7,640 nucleotides of DNA from Oligoflexus sp. (GTDB taxonomy: Bacteria > Bdellovibrionota_B > Oligoflexia > Oligoflexales > Oligoflexaceae): positions 1-7,640 of the forward strand of contig JASLCY010000276.1 in the NCBI GenBank assembly GCA_030151925.1. Direction: 5' to 3'. How positions within the stretch are numbered: the stretch's first letter is position 1; each line of letters starts with the position of its first letter. The notes under the pieces are model-generated. The model was not told the origin of the DNA, ran no database searches, and saw only the letters and a program-made list of their open reading frames with translations. The translations under genes were made by a program, and so were the position numbers. Below, piece after piece: positions 6,366 through 7,640 of the stretch.

Positions 6366-7184
6366 ATGGCTGGCTTCAAACTGATCGTCGACTCCCTCTT
6401 CGCGGAACGGTTCACCCATCTCGCCGCGCCTCAGCCGCTCACACATTCCGGATTTGCTTTCACCCTATTCGAATGGTCGGCTCCCGCACTCTCTGACTTG
6501 GTGCGCGAGCACGTGCTTAGTATCACCCAAAAAAGCCGCACGGCCTTTATCCTCCCCGTAAAACCGTGGAAGGCGATCTTCTTCGATATGGATTCCACCG
6601 TCATCGGCCAGGAGTCTATCGTCGAGCTCGCGCGTGCGGCCGGCAAGGAAGCCGAGGTATCGGAGATCACGGAGCGGGCGATGGCCGGCCTCCTGGATTT
6701 TGAGGGGGCGCTCCGGCAACGGGTGGCCATGCTCAAGGACCTGCCCGATACGATCATCCACGATGTCGCCCAGCGCCTGACGATCAATCCCGGCATGCGG
6801 GAGCTGGCTGAGGCAGCGCACAACCGTGGCATCAAACTTTTTTTAGTCTCCGGCGGTTTTGATACCCTCGCCGCCGGTATCGCCTCTTCGCTCGGTTTCG
6901 CGGGTTCCAAGGCGAATACGCTCGAGCTGCGCGCAGGCAAACTCACGGGCGGCCTCCTCGGTGAGATCGTCGACGCTCAGGCCAAAGCCCGGTTTCTCGA
7001 AGCGACCTGCGCCAAGTTCGGTTGGAACCTGGATGAAGTGCTGGCCGTAGGCGACGGCGCCAACGACCTTAAGATGATGGAAAAGGCGGGAGGCTCGCTC
7101 GGCTACCATCCCAAAGCCGTTCTGCTTCCCCATATCTCAGGCGCGAGTTTTAACGATCATCGCGCGTTTATCTTTGGCTTATGA
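6366..7184 (+). CDS. serB: Phosphoserine phosphatase SerB
   Basis: SerB hydrolyses O-phospho-L-serine to L-serine and phosphate, the last step of the phosphorylated serine pathway, in the cytoplasm with Mg2+. All HAD motifs are present in the 272-residue product: DMDST (74-78; nucleophile D74, acid/base D76), SGG (162-164), K207 in VDAQAKARF, and GDGANDL (229-235). The cap region carries the SerB-specific E83 context (GQESIVELA) and the run ITERAMAGLLDF (101-112), close to E. coli SerB's VTERAMRGELDF. Residues 1-65 form a shorter N-terminal extension than in the E. coli enzyme and are not clearly a full ACT domain. The C-terminus GYHPKAVLLPHISGASFNDHRAFIF fits the family. The start at 6366 is chosen for its TAAGG site. 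The next gene starts nine bases after the stop, so the two are probably co-transcribed. Other serine biosynthesis genes are not in view. Confidence 0.95.
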   Translation: MAGFKLIVDSLFAERFTHLAAPQPLTHSGFAFTLFEWSAPALSDLVREHVLSITQKSRTAFILPVKPWKAIFFDMDSTVIGQESIVELARAAGKEAEVSEITERAMAGLLDFEGALRQRVAMLKDLPDTIIHDVAQRLTINPGMRELAEAAHNRGIKLFLVSGGFDTLAAGIASSLGFAGSKANTLELRAGKLTGGLLGEIVDAQAKARFLEATCAKFGWNLDEVLAVGDGANDLKMMEKAGGSLGYHPKAVLLPHISGASFNDHRAFIFGL

Positions 7185-7193
7185 AGGACCAGT

Positions 7194-7640
7194 ATGCAGT
7201 TTAACTTCCTCCGCTCCGCGCAAAAATTGTTTCCCCGGCCCGGCGCCGTTTTCGTCATTGCCTCGGGCAAGGCCATCCAGAAAGGCTTCCATTCCAAATT
7301 GATCCCGGCCGAATATCTCGCGCCCTTCAAGGAATCCCTCAAGAATCCGGTCGGCAAGGCACCGGCGAGCTACAGCACGCTCACCGGCGCGACGAATCCC
7401 TATAAGATCGTCTTCACGGTTTTGCCGAACGGGGTTTCGAAGGATAACAGCCCGACCAAACGCGAGTGGATCTTCCAGCAGCTCGAACCCCTCGAAGGCG
7501 AAGAGAAGGCTCTCGTGATACTCGGCGTCGAGGATCCGCTGTATCTCGGCGGCATGGTCACCGGCGTGATTCGCCGCCTGCGCCAGGTGAATTTCAAGCG
7601 CAACGCCAAACTCAAGCAGATCGATATCCTCGTGGTCGAC
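7194..7640 (+). CDS. Possible M17 leucyl-aminopeptidase-like protein, N-terminal part only
   Basis: The frame from the ATG at 7194 runs open for 149 codons to the right edge. AAGGA (7184-7188) lies five bases before the ATG and overlaps the serB stop, so the two are probably coupled. The visible part is an alternating alpha/beta fold: strand AVFVIAS (18-24), strand KIVFTVLPNG (71-80) followed by the loop VSKDNSPTKREWIF, then strand KALVILGVED (105-114), helix GGMVTGVIRRLRQ and strand IDILVVD at the edge. This order fits the non-catalytic N-terminal domain of M17 leucyl aminopeptidases, which release N-terminal residues from peptides using two metals. The catalytic domain with its metal ligands would lie beyond the window, so the assignment is unproven. 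The codons are strongly G/C-ending like serB. Another alpha/beta protein is possible. Confidence 0.75.
   Translation, partial: MQFNFLRSAQKLFPRPGAVFVIASGKAIQKGFHSKLIPAEYLAPFKESLKNPVGKAPASYSTLTGATNPYKIVFTVLPNGVSKDNSPTKREWIFQQLEPLEGEEKALVILGVEDPLYLGGMVTGVIRRLRQVNFKRNAKLKQIDILVVD

Noticed and set aside
1..7640. CRISPR array, transposon, tRNA or toxin-antitoxin locus
   Set aside because: I found no regularly spaced repeats, transposase motifs, tRNA-like cloverleaf or paired toxin and antitoxin genes.

Overview
The window is protein-coding DNA with high G+C in third codon positions and gaps of about 9 to 250 bases between genes. It looks like a chromosomal segment from a Gram-negative bacterium. 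Sigma-70-like promoter hexamers, purine-rich ribosome binding sites and a classical hairpin-plus-T terminator all fit that. I cannot name the organism. A Bdellovibrionota/Oligoflexia-type or similar proteobacterium-like lineage is a guess from the gene content only. I see no tRNA, rRNA, CRISPR array, insertion sequence or phage gene.

Left part (1-4611): a long gene for a TPR-like protein runs leftwards off the window edge (1-1606, minus strand). It is divergent from a rightward pair across a 163-base control region. The pair is an unrecognised all-helical protein of 432 residues (1770-3068), with a possible winged-helix segment and a HEAT-like tail, and a 508-residue DUF4301 protein (3052-4578). 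The two overlap by 17 bases, so their translation is probably coupled. A strong intrinsic terminator (4587-4611) ends this unit.

Middle part (4612-6118): a 90-residue protein (4810-5082) that reads like a small excisionase/MerR-type winged helix has its own promoter, with a short palindrome in the spacer. It is followed by a LysR-family regulator (5177-6118). The LysR promoter is close to consensus and is bracketed by copies of an inverted CGGAAGC/GCTTCCG element, which suggests operator control.

Right part (6119-7640): a 247-base leader with an AT-rich start, GCGTAT repeats and a small palindrome precedes serB (6366-7184), phosphoserine phosphatase, the last step of serine biosynthesis. Nine bases later, with its ribosome binding site overlapping the serB stop, begins a gene that runs off the right edge. 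Its N-terminus is compatible with the N-terminal domain of an M17 leucyl-aminopeptidase-like protein.

The most novel-looking material is the coupled unknown/DUF4301 pair with its divergent TPR neighbour, followed by the small wHTH-like gene next to lysR. Nothing here proves a defence system or other new system. The assignments rest on motif reading alone, without database searches.
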